From an uncultured Faecalicatena sp. (lineage in GTDB: Bacteria; Bacillota; Clostridia; Lachnospirales; Lachnospiraceae), in contig CAOKHZ010000004.1 of the NCBI GenBank assembly GCA_948468385.1, positions 62,001-126,000 of the forward strand: DNA of 64,000 nt, in the 5' to 3' direction. Made by a program: the position numbers and the translations under genes. The notes under the pieces were generated by a model. That model had not been told where the DNA came from and did no database searches. It was given only the letters and a program-made list of their open reading frames with translations. Numbering within the stretch: the stretch's first letter is position 1; the number at the start of each line of letters is the position of its first letter. Positions 7,836-16,236 of this stretch are shown here, one piece after another.

Positions 7836-9235
7836 TACAAGAAAGGAACGCACTCCTCCGTCGCCAAAAACGCGATGCTTACGACAAACAGTAACAAATA
7901 AAACACGCTGACCGCCAGACGGCGCACGAGCACGTTTTTATATCCCTCCGTCATGGTTCGAAACAAATCCCACCCCCGCATGGATGAGCACAATACGCAA
8001 AGTACGAACAACGCCCAATGCGTGACAATCAAGTACAAAGATTGCTGGTCAACCAGCGCGCGCCTGCCAAACCCGAACATAATTTCCAGATAATCCATCG
8101 CATACCCGGTGTCAGAACCAAAAAATAGGACCCACCCAATGGATACCACGACAAACGTGTAAATATGGCGCACGAAATCCGGAAATCCGGCCAGCCACCC
8201 GCCCCATACGTATTTTTCCAAAACCACTACCACCCCGAAAAAGAATCCCCATAACACGAGGTTCCATTTCGCGCCGTGCCACACCCCGATCAACAGCCAT
8301 ACCACGAAAATGTTGCGAACGCATGCCGTGGTGTCGCCCCGATTACCTCCAAGGGGTATGTACACGTACTTTTTAAACCAACTCCCCAGCGAAACATGCC
8401 ACCTTCTCCAAAATTCAGCCACGCTCTTCGCGGTATATGGATATCGAAAGTTGATTCCCAGTTCGAAACCAAACATCATTCCCAGCCCTTGCGCCATGTC
8501 CGAATAGCCACTGAAATCAAAGTAAATCTGGAACGCGAAAGCGACAACGCCGACCCATGCCGTCAATATGGAAAACGTTTCCATCTGCAATGCGTACACC
8601 TGGGCGAAAACCTCCCCCATCCGATCCGCCAGAAGCACCTTCTTGGCCAGGCCGCAAACGAATTTGGAAGCCCCCCTTCCCAACGTGTAGACATTGACCA
8701 CCTGCCGCTCCAGCTGCGGTTCGAACGACGCATATTGCACCAAGGGACCCGCGCCCAGCTTTGGAAACATCATCATATACAGCGCGAACCGAAACACGTT
8801 CTTCTGCGCCTTCGCCTCGCCATGGTACACGTCCACGAGATAACCAAGCGCCTGCAGCGTATAAAAGGAAAGCCCGATTGGCAAGGAAAGCACCCGATAG
8901 GGAATGGACACCGAAAACAAGGTGTTGAACGTCCCCAACAGCCACCCATAATATTTAAAAAATCCTAGAATCAACAAATTGACCGCCACCCCGACGAAAA
9001 GGCTCCTTCTTGCCAACCATGGTTCACCGCGCCTTTCCTCGATGTCATTTCCGCAAAAATAATTAAACGCAACGGACAAAATCAGCAAAACCAGGTACAC
9101 GGGCTCTCCCCACGCATAAAAAACCAGACTGGCGACGAGCATCACGGGAGTTTTAAATTTTTGCGGAACCAGATAATACGCCGTCACGATGAACGGCAAA
9201 AATACAAATATAAATACAATACTGCTAAACTGCAT
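7823..9235 (-). CDS. MBOAT family O-acyltransferase (AlgI/DltB-like)
   Basis: A 470-residue polytopic membrane protein with roughly ten or more hydrophobic helices. The conserved MBOAT histidines are visible: EFWRRWHVSL (H280) and GVWHGAKWNL (H320). FPKLGAGPLVQY and IYFDFSGYSDMAQGLG are also typical AlgI-family blocks. Enzymes of this family carry acyl groups across the membrane for O-acetylation of surface polysaccharides or teichoic acids. The start at 9235 is fixed by AGGAAGAGG upstream; the longer frame is not convincing. It lies between the DUF4358 gene (64 bp upstream) and the DHHW gene downstream, forming one acylation module. Confidence 0.93.
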   Translation of the reverse strand: MQFSSIVFIFVFLPFIVTAYYLVPQKFKTPVMLVASLVFYAWGEPVYLVLLILSVAFNYFCGNDIEERRGEPWLARRSLFVGVAVNLLILGFFKYYGWLLGTFNTLFSVSIPYRVLSLPIGLSFYTLQALGYLVDVYHGEAKAQKNVFRFALYMMMFPKLGAGPLVQYASFEPQLERQVVNVYTLGRGASKFVCGLAKKVLLADRMGEVFAQVYALQMETFSILTAWVGVVAFAFQIYFDFSGYSDMAQGLGMMFGFELGINFRYPYTAKSVAEFWRRWHVSLGSWFKKYVYIPLGGNRGDTTACVRNIFVVWLLIGVWHGAKWNLVLWGFFFGVVVVLEKYVWGGWLAGFPDFVRHIYTFVVVSIGWVLFFGSDTGYAMDYLEIMFGFGRRALVDQQSLYLIVTHWALFVLCVLCSSMRGWDLFRTMTEGYKNVLVRRLAVSVFYLLLFVVSIAFLATEECVPFLYYAV

Positions 9236-9299
9236 GTGTTTTCCTCTTCCTAATCCATATACGCTCGGCATGTCTTTCGATGAAAAACACGATCCGCCC

Positions 9300-9869
9300 C
9301 TACAAGCTCTTTCGAAACACTTCCGCGTACCGCTCGGCATCGGGCGAGACCGCCACGAACACATACTTGCCGCGCACTAAAATCGCCGCCTGCTCAATCA
9401 TCATTGCCTGCTTAGGCGCATAATCCGAAAAATTTTCCTTCCTGCCCTCCAGCCTTGCCTCGACGGCATCCCGGATTTCTTGTACCTGCGTCTCCGAATT
9501 GGCCTCGATAATAAGCACCTCCTCGGCAGAAATACTAAACTCCGACGAATAAAAAAGCACTCCCGCGTAATCGGCACTGTTCAGGCCATAATAGCGCTTC
9601 AAGGCCTGCCCGTCACGCTTGACCAGGTTTTCCGTGTTCAAATTATTCTCCACCGCCTGCGCCACTTCCTCGAACGGCTTGGTACTGCCGCCCGTATACC
9701 AAAGCAAAAAGGCCACGTACGCCAAAATCAACGCCATGACAAGCCACTTTCCTACCGCCGTCACGCTAATGGAAAACATGTCGGCCAAAAGGGCCAGACC
9801 CGACTTTTTCTTAATTCCATTCTTTCTCGTCTTTCCGACCATCCTCATCTTTCCACCGTCTTCCGTCAT
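9300..9869 (-). CDS. DUF4358 domain-containing membrane-anchored protein
   Basis: 189 residues: a basic cytoplasmic N-terminus, one transmembrane helix (about residues 40-62, KWLVMALILAYVAFLLWYT), then an extracytoplasmic domain of the DUF4358 type (LKRYYGLNSADYAGVLFYS, SISAEEVLIIEA). The start is decided by GGAGGTGA 8 nt before the ATG at 9869 and by an ATGA overlap with the stop of the SGNH gene upstream, which implies translational coupling. DUF4358 has no proven function; it commonly travels with MBOAT, DHHW and SGNH genes in Clostridia, which suggests a role in the same surface-acylation apparatus. Confidence 0.8.
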   Translation of the reverse strand: MTEDGGKMRMVGKTRKNGIKKKSGLALLADMFSISVTAVGKWLVMALILAYVAFLLWYTGGSTKPFEEVAQAVENNLNTENLVKRDGQALKRYYGLNSADYAGVLFYSSEFSISAEEVLIIEANSETQVQEIRDAVEARLEGRKENFSDYAPKQAMMIEQAAILVRGKYVFVAVSPDAERYAEVFRKSL

Positions 9870-10618
9870 AGCGAAGTCACCTCCGCCATATTCACGGCCC
9901 ATTTTGGGTAAAACAAAGATTTCAAGTGCAATCCGTCCGCCTCGTAATCCGTGTCCTTCACGATTTCTGTATTATCCACGAAGGTAATCTGCAACCGGTC
10001 GCACAATTCCCTCAATGCCTGATTGTATTCTTCCACCTGCTGATAGGCCACATATTTTTCCAACGTCTCCCCCCGCACCGGGAAAATGGAATTTACCAAC
10101 ACCCGGGCGTTCGGGAGCTGCGCCTGTACTTCCCGAAGCGCGTTCCGATACTGCTCTATGAAAATTTCCACGTCCCCGTCCGTCGTGAGAACGTCGTTCG
10201 CACCATAGGTCATGAAAATATACTGCGGATTGATTTCCCTCACCCGCTCAATCTGGTCGTTCAAGTCCGTCAGCGAGATCCCGATGTCCGCCACCACGCT
10301 CGACGCGTTCAAAATATCATATTCCGCGAAGCCCTGCGCCATGGAATCCCCCATGATGACCGAACTCGCAAAAATCTCCTTCAGGCTGCGCCCGCCGCCC
10401 AGTTCGTCCTGCGCGTCCAGCGACTGTATTTTCAACTCGATCGCCGTCACGTCTGACTTTTGCGCCGCCTCGATCAAAGCCAGCCCCTCGCTTACGTCCA
10501 CGCGATTCCTCGTACGGTTCGAAATCGCCTCTATTACCGTGATGCCCACCAACAAAAGTACCACGATGCCGGAAACGATGGGCAGCCATCCGATTCGTCT
10601 TGGTTTTACTCTTCTCAA
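9866..10618 (-). CDS. Membrane-anchored SGNH/GDSL hydrolase
   Basis: 250 residues with an N-terminal transmembrane helix (about 10-32) and an extracytoplasmic SGNH domain. Block I is MGDSMAQG (Ser92), block III is YGANDVL (Asn141), and block V is DGLHL (Asp228, His231), so the catalytic set is complete. The start is a TTG with GGAAGG about 11 nt upstream; I see no better in-frame ATG. It is the first gene of the SGNH-DUF4358-MBOAT-DHHW set and overlaps the next gene by 4 bp. It likely removes or transfers acetyl groups on a cell-surface polymer; the polymer cannot be told from sequence. Confidence 0.88.
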   Translation of the reverse strand: MRRVKPRRIGWLPIVSGIVVLLLVGITVIEAISNRTRNRVDVSEGLALIEAAQKSDVTAIELKIQSLDAQDELGGGRSLKEIFASSVIMGDSMAQGFAEYDILNASSVVADIGISLTDLNDQIERVREINPQYIFMTYGANDVLTTDGDVEIFIEQYRNALREVQAQLPNARVLVNSIFPVRGETLEKYVAYQQVEEYNQALRELCDRLQITFVDNTEIVKDTDYEADGLHLKSLFYPKWAVNMAEVTSL

Positions 10619-10759
10619 TGTTTATCAAACCTTCCATGGGTGTTTTGCAAGTATTCTACGTGTTTTCAAAGACATCTTCCCTAATAATACTTTTTTTGAA
10701 AAGAAAAGTCAACAAAACAACATTTTCTCTTAAAGGCATACCATTTCAGTTACCGCCCT

Positions 10760-12565
10760 CTATCTTTTCATATATCTTCTTCTCTTCGTAACCGCATTAC
10801 ACGTCACTAAATCCATTTTCGCCAACTCATTTAGCAATTGCCTCGTTCTGGGACCTTTTAACCCTATCATCTGCGCCAATACGTTCGTACTATATGACTT
10901 TCCTTGTTCCATACATTCCAATATTTGTTTTTGCCGTTTCGACAATTTATAAACAGCCTCATCCTTTTCCGTCACGGATTCTGCTGATTTTTCCATCTTC
11001 AATCCGGATTCTGCTGATTTTTCTGCTGATTTTTCTGCTGATTTCTCCGTCTTCAACCCAGATTCCGCTGATTTTTCTGCTGTTCCTTCTGTTTCTAGCG
11101 ATTCTTTTATAATCATTGAAATTTCATCTGCCACATAAACAATTTCATCATCTACAGAACCTTGTTCTCCTATATTTTTGAGCACCTTGACAATTTCCAT
11201 TACCCGATTCATGGAAAAATACGACATATACACCAACATCCGCTTCAAAAACTCGCCCCTACTTCCATATTTTTCAAAAGGAATCTCCTTCAATGCATCA
11301 ATTACACGGAGCATCCATTCTGGCACCATCTTCATTTTTAATACGACTTGATTCAATCTCGTATCCTCCACCAATTCCGGAATAACCCAACCTTCGTTCT
11401 GCCATGCAGACAAAATAGCCGGAAAGCCAGAGCCGGCATCGTCCCCGAAGCCAATCATTCTAAGCATGGTTTGCATATGCGGATTTCTTGACTTTGAATT
11501 CCCTCCCTGATAAATCGCCTCAACTGGTAGCTTCAATATTCCTGGATTGGAAAACTCAAATCCATCTGAACGTTTAATCACCTTCAAAGTTCCCGCATCC
11601 GACAAATAATCCGCGTGAATAATCAGGTTTACAAACGCTTCCCTGACCGCCTTATGGATTGGAGTCTCATCAATGCGCTGCATTCCCTCCAATTTGAACG
11701 GTTTCTTTAAATCACTTGTCAATTTTGGCGTGACCTTGGTAAAAAAATTGAACAAGTTATTTTCCCACGTCCCGTCATAAGTAATACGGTCATTCCAACG
11801 AACTTCTGGCGTAATCTCACTTTCGTCACGATAATCCATAAAAATATTATCAAACTCTTCTCGTATGGCAAGACCAGTTCCAAACATCATCAACCCGGCA
11901 AGCGTCACCCCCTCTCTTCCTTCTCTCCTATCTTTCTTGTAGCCGCCAAGTTTCTCAAGAAATGATTTGTCATCAAGAGAATTCCATACATGTCCCTCAT
12001 TTCGAATTTCAAAAATCTGTCTATATTTACGCAAAGTTTCCTTGTCAACATCTTCCATCGTATAATACTCCAGAATCATGTCGTCATTACCATCCGGGCT
12101 TTTATCACGAATCATTCCGTCAACTTCATAATTAGTTGCATGAAAATCACCTTCATTGTTTCTTTTAAATGTACCTTTATATGGATTTTCGCCTACATAA
12201 ACCGGACGCATCTTATAATCAGCTCTCGGAACCCTAATCACAACCAGACAGATTTTGGAATCCTCGACGACAAATACGTCTTCATCCTTAAGAATATTAG
12301 TATTGACCTTACTTCCATTAATCGTATTCCAAAAATCTTCCACTTGCTTCTTCGCATTTTTCACTCCTTGCAAAACAAATCGTTCTTCTGAAAGAATTTT
12401 CCTCTTGTTCTCTTTCACTCCAAGAATAATATAGCCACCTTTTGTATTGGCAAAGGCAGAATAGGACTCATATACAGATTTTGGCACACTATTTTCTGCT
12501 TCCTTGCATTCTACATCTACTTTTTCGCCCTCGTAAATCAGCCGTTTCAACTCCCGCATGTTCAT
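10760..12565 (-). CDS. AlbA_2 (Schlafen-like) DNA-binding and ATPase-fold regulator
   Basis: The N-terminal domain (about 1-130) matches AlbA_2/divergent AAA-4 proteins: EGEKVDVECKEAENSV and SAFANTKGGYIILGV. A GHKL-like ATP-binding segment follows (AVREAFVNLIIHADY, FSNPGILKLPVE, FGDDAGSGFPAIL). A linker carries degenerate EKSAE/SGLK repeats encoded at about 10975-11110, and the protein ends in a winged-helix segment (LSKRQKQILECMEQG...). The ATG at 12565 is my choice (AAGGAG lies 15 nt upstream, rather far); ATG 12559 and TTG 12685 are alternatives. COG2865-type proteins are presumed transcription regulators, but no target is known. Confidence 0.8.
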   Translation of the reverse strand: MNMRELKRLIYEGEKVDVECKEAENSVPKSVYESYSAFANTKGGYIILGVKENKRKILSEERFVLQGVKNAKKQVEDFWNTINGSKVNTNILKDEDVFVVEDSKICLVVIRVPRADYKMRPVYVGENPYKGTFKRNNEGDFHATNYEVDGMIRDKSPDGNDDMILEYYTMEDVDKETLRKYRQIFEIRNEGHVWNSLDDKSFLEKLGGYKKDRREGREGVTLAGLMMFGTGLAIREEFDNIFMDYRDESEITPEVRWNDRITYDGTWENNLFNFFTKVTPKLTSDLKKPFKLEGMQRIDETPIHKAVREAFVNLIIHADYLSDAGTLKVIKRSDGFEFSNPGILKLPVEAIYQGGNSKSRNPHMQTMLRMIGFGDDAGSGFPAILSAWQNEGWVIPELVEDTRLNQVVLKMKMVPEWMLRVIDALKEIPFEKYGSRGEFLKRMLVYMSYFSMNRVMEIVKVLKNIGEQGSVDDEIVYVADEISMIIKESLETEGTAEKSAESGLKTEKSAEKSAEKSAESGLKMEKSAESVTEKDEAVYKLSKRQKQILECMEQGKSYSTNVLAQMIGLKGPRTRQLLNELAKMDLVTCNAVTKRRRYMKR

Positions 12566-12750
12566 AATATTTATCGCATACTCCTTCTCTTCCTTCCAAT
12601 AACCATACATGCATGTCCAGATACTCCTCTTTTTCTCCACCTTCACATAATATGGCAACAAAACTTGTCCTCTTGTTTTAGACAATATAACATATTTTTA
12701 GCCTGATTACAACTTAGAACTCCAACTCCCCCATATTACACGAATAATCA

Positions 12751-12896
12751 GTTGCTATTCACGGGGCTGTGCGCTCCGCCGCACGGCCTCCGTCCGACAA
12801 AGTGATGGTGCCGATTAGGCATTTCGGCCATCGCCGTAGACGATTTTAAATGGCCGAATGCCGTTACTATCGCGGCCGCAGGCCGTGAATAGTAAC
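12751..12896. repeat. 146-bp intergenic palindromic element with 14-bp inverted ends
   Basis: GTTGCTATTCACGG at the left matches CCGTGAATAGTAAC at the right (13 of 14). Inside are a hairpin GGCTGTGCG...CGCACGGCC and a second one, GGCATTTCGGCCAT facing ATGGCCGAATGCC. It encodes nothing. Elements with the same end and core hairpin occur at 40953, 44483, 46914 and 56338. It fills much of the 491-bp gap between the AlbA_2 gene and the DUF5721 gene. Confidence 0.75.
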
Positions 12897-12948
12897 AATA
12901 ATCATGTCGATGTAAATTAGTTACTTTTCTCGGGGGAAGGAAAAGTTA

Positions 12949-12967
12949 CGTGAATTGAAAATTCACG
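12949..12967. repeat. Perfect 8-bp palindrome upstream of the DUF5721 gene
   Basis: CGTGAATT and AATTCACG flank GAA, about 20 bp upstream of the -35 box at 12987. It could be an operator or a short relative of the GTTAC/CACG palindromes, because GTTACG precedes it directly. Confidence 0.45.
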
Positions 12968-12986
12968 ATACAACACAAAATCTCTG

Positions 12987-13016
12987 TTGAACTTATGCGG
13001 AGGCTTATGATATAAT
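12987..13016 (+). promoter_or_regulatory. Predicted promoter of the DUF5721 gene
   Basis: TTGAAC (12987-12992) and TATAAT (13011-13016) are spaced by 18 nt; the gene's ATG follows about 40 nt later. Confidence 0.6.
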
Positions 13017-13057
13017 CTTTCGTATGCAAAAGAAACTCATTGCAAGGAGGAACGCCC

Positions 13058-13546
13058 ATGATTGCCCTGAAGCTTACCAGCCCCAAGAACTTCATGTCCC
13101 ACCTTTTGTTATCGGAAACTTTCGACCATTTTTTACTGATTGAGGGGGAAATCACCACCTTCAACACGTTCCACATAGACGGCTACATGCAAAAGGATTT
13201 TTTCGAAGATCAGGACGGCCTGCCAAAATACTCGTCCTGGAAACAGACACGGGAATTCTGCCATGCCCTTATCAAGGGAAAGCGCACGCCTCTCAATTTC
13301 AAGTTCGTTTTCAGTCTTTCCGTGGAAAATATCGCCCGATTCATCGAGAGCGACCATCTGGATTTCAAACCCGACGATGTGCAAGGACTCTACATAAACA
13401 TCCGTTTTGATGAAAATGGGCTGAATTGCGTGACCGGAACGTCGCTCAAGACATTTTCCATGGACAAGTCCCTTGAAAAAAGCTGGGACGCGATGGTGCA
13501 ACGTTTCTTTGCCAAGAAAGGCATTGAGTTTGACGTGGTCGCCTAA
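13058..13546 (+). CDS. DUF5721 family protein
   Basis: A soluble 162-residue protein without signal peptide or membrane segment. Its start (MIALKLTSPKNFMSHLLLSETFDHFLLIEGEI..., quoted in part) matches the Lachnospiraceae family DUF5721, whose function is unknown. The ATG at 13058 has AAGGAGG 7 nt upstream; an upstream TTG lacks support. It is a single-gene unit, with its own promoter before it and a hairpin after it. Confidence 0.8.
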   Translation: MIALKLTSPKNFMSHLLLSETFDHFLLIEGEITTFNTFHIDGYMQKDFFEDQDGLPKYSSWKQTREFCHALIKGKRTPLNFKFVFSLSVENIARFIESDHLDFKPDDVQGLYINIRFDENGLNCVTGTSLKTFSMDKSLEKSWDAMVQRFFAKKGIEFDVVA

Positions 13547-13566
13547 TATAATCTAAAACGCACAAC

Positions 13567-13589
13567 GGGCGGGTTCAAAGAACCCGCCC
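13567..13589 (+). terminator. Terminator-like hairpin after the DUF5721 gene
   Basis: GGGCGGGTT (13567-13575) pairs perfectly with AACCCGCCC (13581-13589) across a 5-nt loop. The following ATCTATATTTT is a weak U-tract. Confidence 0.7.
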
Positions 13590-13638
13590 CATCTATATTT
13601 TCATGAAACACATCACCCTTTGACTCCATGATGCCATG

Positions 13639-13676
13639 AATTGCCACGCACCTTTTTGCCCACGCAATTCTAAAAC
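13639..13676. repeat. Dispersed 37-bp imperfect palindrome, copy 2
   Basis: Begins AATTGCCACGCAC and ends CGCAATTCTAAAAC, matching the element at 7743-7780. It lies just 3' of htpG, between convergent genes. Confidence 0.5.
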
Positions 13677-13681
13677 ATCGC

Positions 13682-15814
13682 TTATTTCGTCAACAACATC
13701 ATGATTTCATTGCTTCTCTGCACGAACGCCGTCATCTCTTCCGGGTTCAGCGGCTTGTGCGCCAACATTGCCAGGTCGTACAACTGCTTGCAGATAATCG
13801 TCACGTTCTTGCTGCGCTTGTGCTCCACGACGAACTTCACCAACGGATGGTTCGCGTTCAGTATCAGTGTAGCCTTGCCGCCAAACATGCCGCTGTCCAT
13901 GCCGCCCATGCCGTACATGCGCATCATTTCTTCCATCCTTCTGGACTCCTCGGAAAGCACCGCCATCGAGGCAACGCTTTCATCCTTTAGGTTCTCCACC
14001 TTCACGTCCAGGCTTTCATTTCCCAACTCCTTACGGAAAATCTCAACCAGGCTGTCCGTTTGCTTCTGGAATGCCTCCTTGTCTTCCTCCGCCACGTCCG
14101 CCTTCATGGACTCGTGCACGTCGGAATCAATGCGGCAGAACTTCACGTTCTCATGCTTCTGCTCCAGGTAGCTTACAAACGGCGCGTCGATGTTATGCGT
14201 TAAAATCACCGCGTCCTGCCCCTGCGACTTGAACATCTTCACATACTGGCTCTGCTGCTGCTCGTCCGTCACGTAATAAATCGTGGTCTTCTCCGGTTCC
14301 TTCGCCTCGGCCGCCTCATCCGTACCGGCGCCATCCGCATCCGCCATATTCGCGCCTTCCGTGGCATCTCCCTCTTCCACGACCTCGGCCTCCACGCTCT
14401 CGCCGTCCTCTGTACGGGCGGCCCCTGCGGTTTCCTCGGCCGATTCTTCCGCTTTCGCCTCTTCCTTCTTGTTCTCGGCAATACAATCCTCCAGCGTCAG
14501 ATACTTGTGGTCAAGGTTTTTAAACAAAAGCGAATCCTTAATCTTCTCGCCGAACTTCTCGTCCTTCAGGCAACCGAACTTGATGAATGGATTGATGTCG
14601 TCCCAGTATTTCTCATAATTCTCGCGGTCGGTCTTAAACATGCCATTCAGCTTGTCGGCCACCTTCTTGGAAATGTAGTCCGCCACCTTGTTCACAAACC
14701 CGTCATTTTGCAACGCGCTACGCGACACGTTCAGCGGCAGGTCAGGACAGTCGATGACCCCCTTTAACACCGCCAAGAACTCCGGAATCACTTCCTTGAT
14801 GTTGTCCGCAATAAACACCTGGTTGTTGTACAGCTTGATCTTGCCCTCGATGGAATCATACTCCATGTTAATCTTCGGGAAATACAAGATCCCTTTCAAA
14901 TTAAACGGATAATCCATGTTCAAATGAATCCAGAACAATGGCTCCTTGTAGTCCATGAATACCTTGCGGTAAAATTCCAGATAGTCGTCCTTCTCGCACT
15001 CGCTCGGGTTCTTGCCCCACAACGGGTGCGTGTCGCTTAAGGAAACCGGGCGCTTCACAATCTTAGCCTTCTTCTTCGGCTCGCCTTCCTCGCCCTCCTT
15101 CGGCTCCTCGGTAATGTGCTCGATTACCTTGTCCGTGTCAAGCACGTCCGCCTCGTCAATCGTCTCGTACTCCTCCGGCGCGTTGGCCTTGCTTAGGAAA
15201 ATCTCCACTGGCATGAAAGAACAATACTTCTCCAGCACTTCCCGCGCCCGGTACTCATTGGCAAACTCCAGACTGTCCTCGTTCAGGAAAAGGGTAATCT
15301 CCGTACCCACGCCTTCCTTCGTGCCTTCGCCCATCTCGTACTCGGTTCCGCCGTTGCTCACCCAGTGCACCGCCGTAGCGTCCTTCTGATAAGACAGCGT
15401 GTCAATGTGCACCTCGTCGGCCACCATGAACGCGGAATAAAAACCAAGTCCGAAATGCCCGATCATCTCGTCGTCCGTCGTCTTGTCCTTATATTTCTCC
15501 AAGAACTGCGTCGCCCCGGAAAACGCGATACGGGTGATGTACTCCTCCACCTCGTCCGCCGTCATGCCCAGACCGTTGTCGATAAACTTAAGCGTCTTCT
15601 CCTCCGGATTGACGATGACCTGAATCTTCGCCTTGTAATCCGCAGGCATCTCGTACTCGCCCATCATGTCCAGCTTTTTCAGCTTGGTAATCGCGTCGCA
15701 ACCGTTGGACACCATCTCGCGCATAAAAATGTCGTGATCTGAATACACCCACTTCTTGATAATCGGAAAAATATTTTCACTGTCGATTGATAAACTGCCT
15801 TTTTTCAATTCCAT
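13682..15814 (-). CDS. htpG: Molecular chaperone HtpG (Hsp90)
   Basis: A 710-residue Hsp90. The GHKL ATPase domain has MVSNGCDA, DNGLGM and GHFGLGF. The middle domain (HPLWGKNPSECEKDDYLEFY) and C-terminal dimerisation domain follow. An acidic low-complexity stretch of about 60 residues, encoded near 14280-14480 and rich in Glu/Ala/Asp, is inserted before TIYYVTDEQQQSQYVKMF; it explains the length above the usual ~625. The ATG at 15814 fits the family N-terminus (MELKKGSLSIDSENIF). A perfect CIRCE site and a consensus promoter lie upstream, so HrcA control is likely. Confidence 0.96.
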   Translation of the reverse strand: MELKKGSLSIDSENIFPIIKKWVYSDHDIFMREMVSNGCDAITKLKKLDMMGEYEMPADYKAKIQVIVNPEEKTLKFIDNGLGMTADEVEEYITRIAFSGATQFLEKYKDKTTDDEMIGHFGLGFYSAFMVADEVHIDTLSYQKDATAVHWVSNGGTEYEMGEGTKEGVGTEITLFLNEDSLEFANEYRAREVLEKYCSFMPVEIFLSKANAPEEYETIDEADVLDTDKVIEHITEEPKEGEEGEPKKKAKIVKRPVSLSDTHPLWGKNPSECEKDDYLEFYRKVFMDYKEPLFWIHLNMDYPFNLKGILYFPKINMEYDSIEGKIKLYNNQVFIADNIKEVIPEFLAVLKGVIDCPDLPLNVSRSALQNDGFVNKVADYISKKVADKLNGMFKTDRENYEKYWDDINPFIKFGCLKDEKFGEKIKDSLLFKNLDHKYLTLEDCIAENKKEEAKAEESAEETAGAARTEDGESVEAEVVEEGDATEGANMADADGAGTDEAAEAKEPEKTTIYYVTDEQQQSQYVKMFKSQGQDAVILTHNIDAPFVSYLEQKHENVKFCRIDSDVHESMKADVAEEDKEAFQKQTDSLVEIFRKELGNESLDVKVENLKDESVASMAVLSEESRRMEEMMRMYGMGGMDSGMFGGKATLILNANHPLVKFVVEHKRSKNVTIICKQLYDLAMLAHKPLNPEEMTAFVQRSNEIMMLLTK

Positions 15815-15917
15815 CACCTTGCACACTCCTTTTATTTTTTTACCAGCGTTGACCTGATGCAGCCGACCGGCTCCGCAAAGTCGCTGACGGACGCCATGCC
15901 GTTTTTGCCTAATGGAC

Positions 15918-15946
15918 ATTCTAATACAACCTTTTTCAAATGTCAA
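15918..15946 (-). promoter_or_regulatory. Predicted sigma-A promoter of htpG
   Basis: Minus strand: TTGACA (15941-15946), 17 nt, TAGAAT (15918-15923). Near-consensus. A second possible -10 (TATATT, about 15993) lies beyond the CIRCE site. Confidence 0.7.
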
Positions 15947-15953
15947 TACAAAT

Positions 15954-15980
15954 TTAGCACTCTTCTCACCAGAGTGCTAA
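15954..15980. promoter_or_regulatory. CIRCE operator (HrcA binding site) upstream of htpG
   Basis: TTAGCACTC (15954-15962), 9 nt, GAGTGCTAA (15972-15980): both arms match the CIRCE consensus exactly and the spacer is the standard 9. It sits 7 nt upstream of the -35 box of the best htpG promoter. Confidence 0.93.
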
Positions 15981-16236
15981 CAATTTTGTGAAAAATATAA
16001 ATTTTTTCTAAACCGGCATGTCGCCAAGTAGCTATTTTGCGCCCAACACTCTTTTCTTGTTCTTTTTCATATACAAGCGAAAAATCTCACAAAAAAAATA
16101 CCAAATTCGCAAAAAATATAGTATAATCCCAACAGAGATAACGGCGGACATGGAAGTTCCGCATAACTAGAACAAAGAAAGTAGTACCACCATCAGGCTC
16201 GACAAGTGCTTATTAGTTTAAGAAAGGAAAAATAAC
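15981..16236. other. Divergent intergenic region htpG / glycerate kinase
   Basis: Contains TTTTTCTAAACC at 16003-16014, the same 12-mer that is doubled upstream of clpX, and a TATAAT at 16122-16127 that could serve the rightward glycerate kinase gene, although no good -35 precedes it at 17 nt. I see nothing coding here. Confidence 0.5.
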
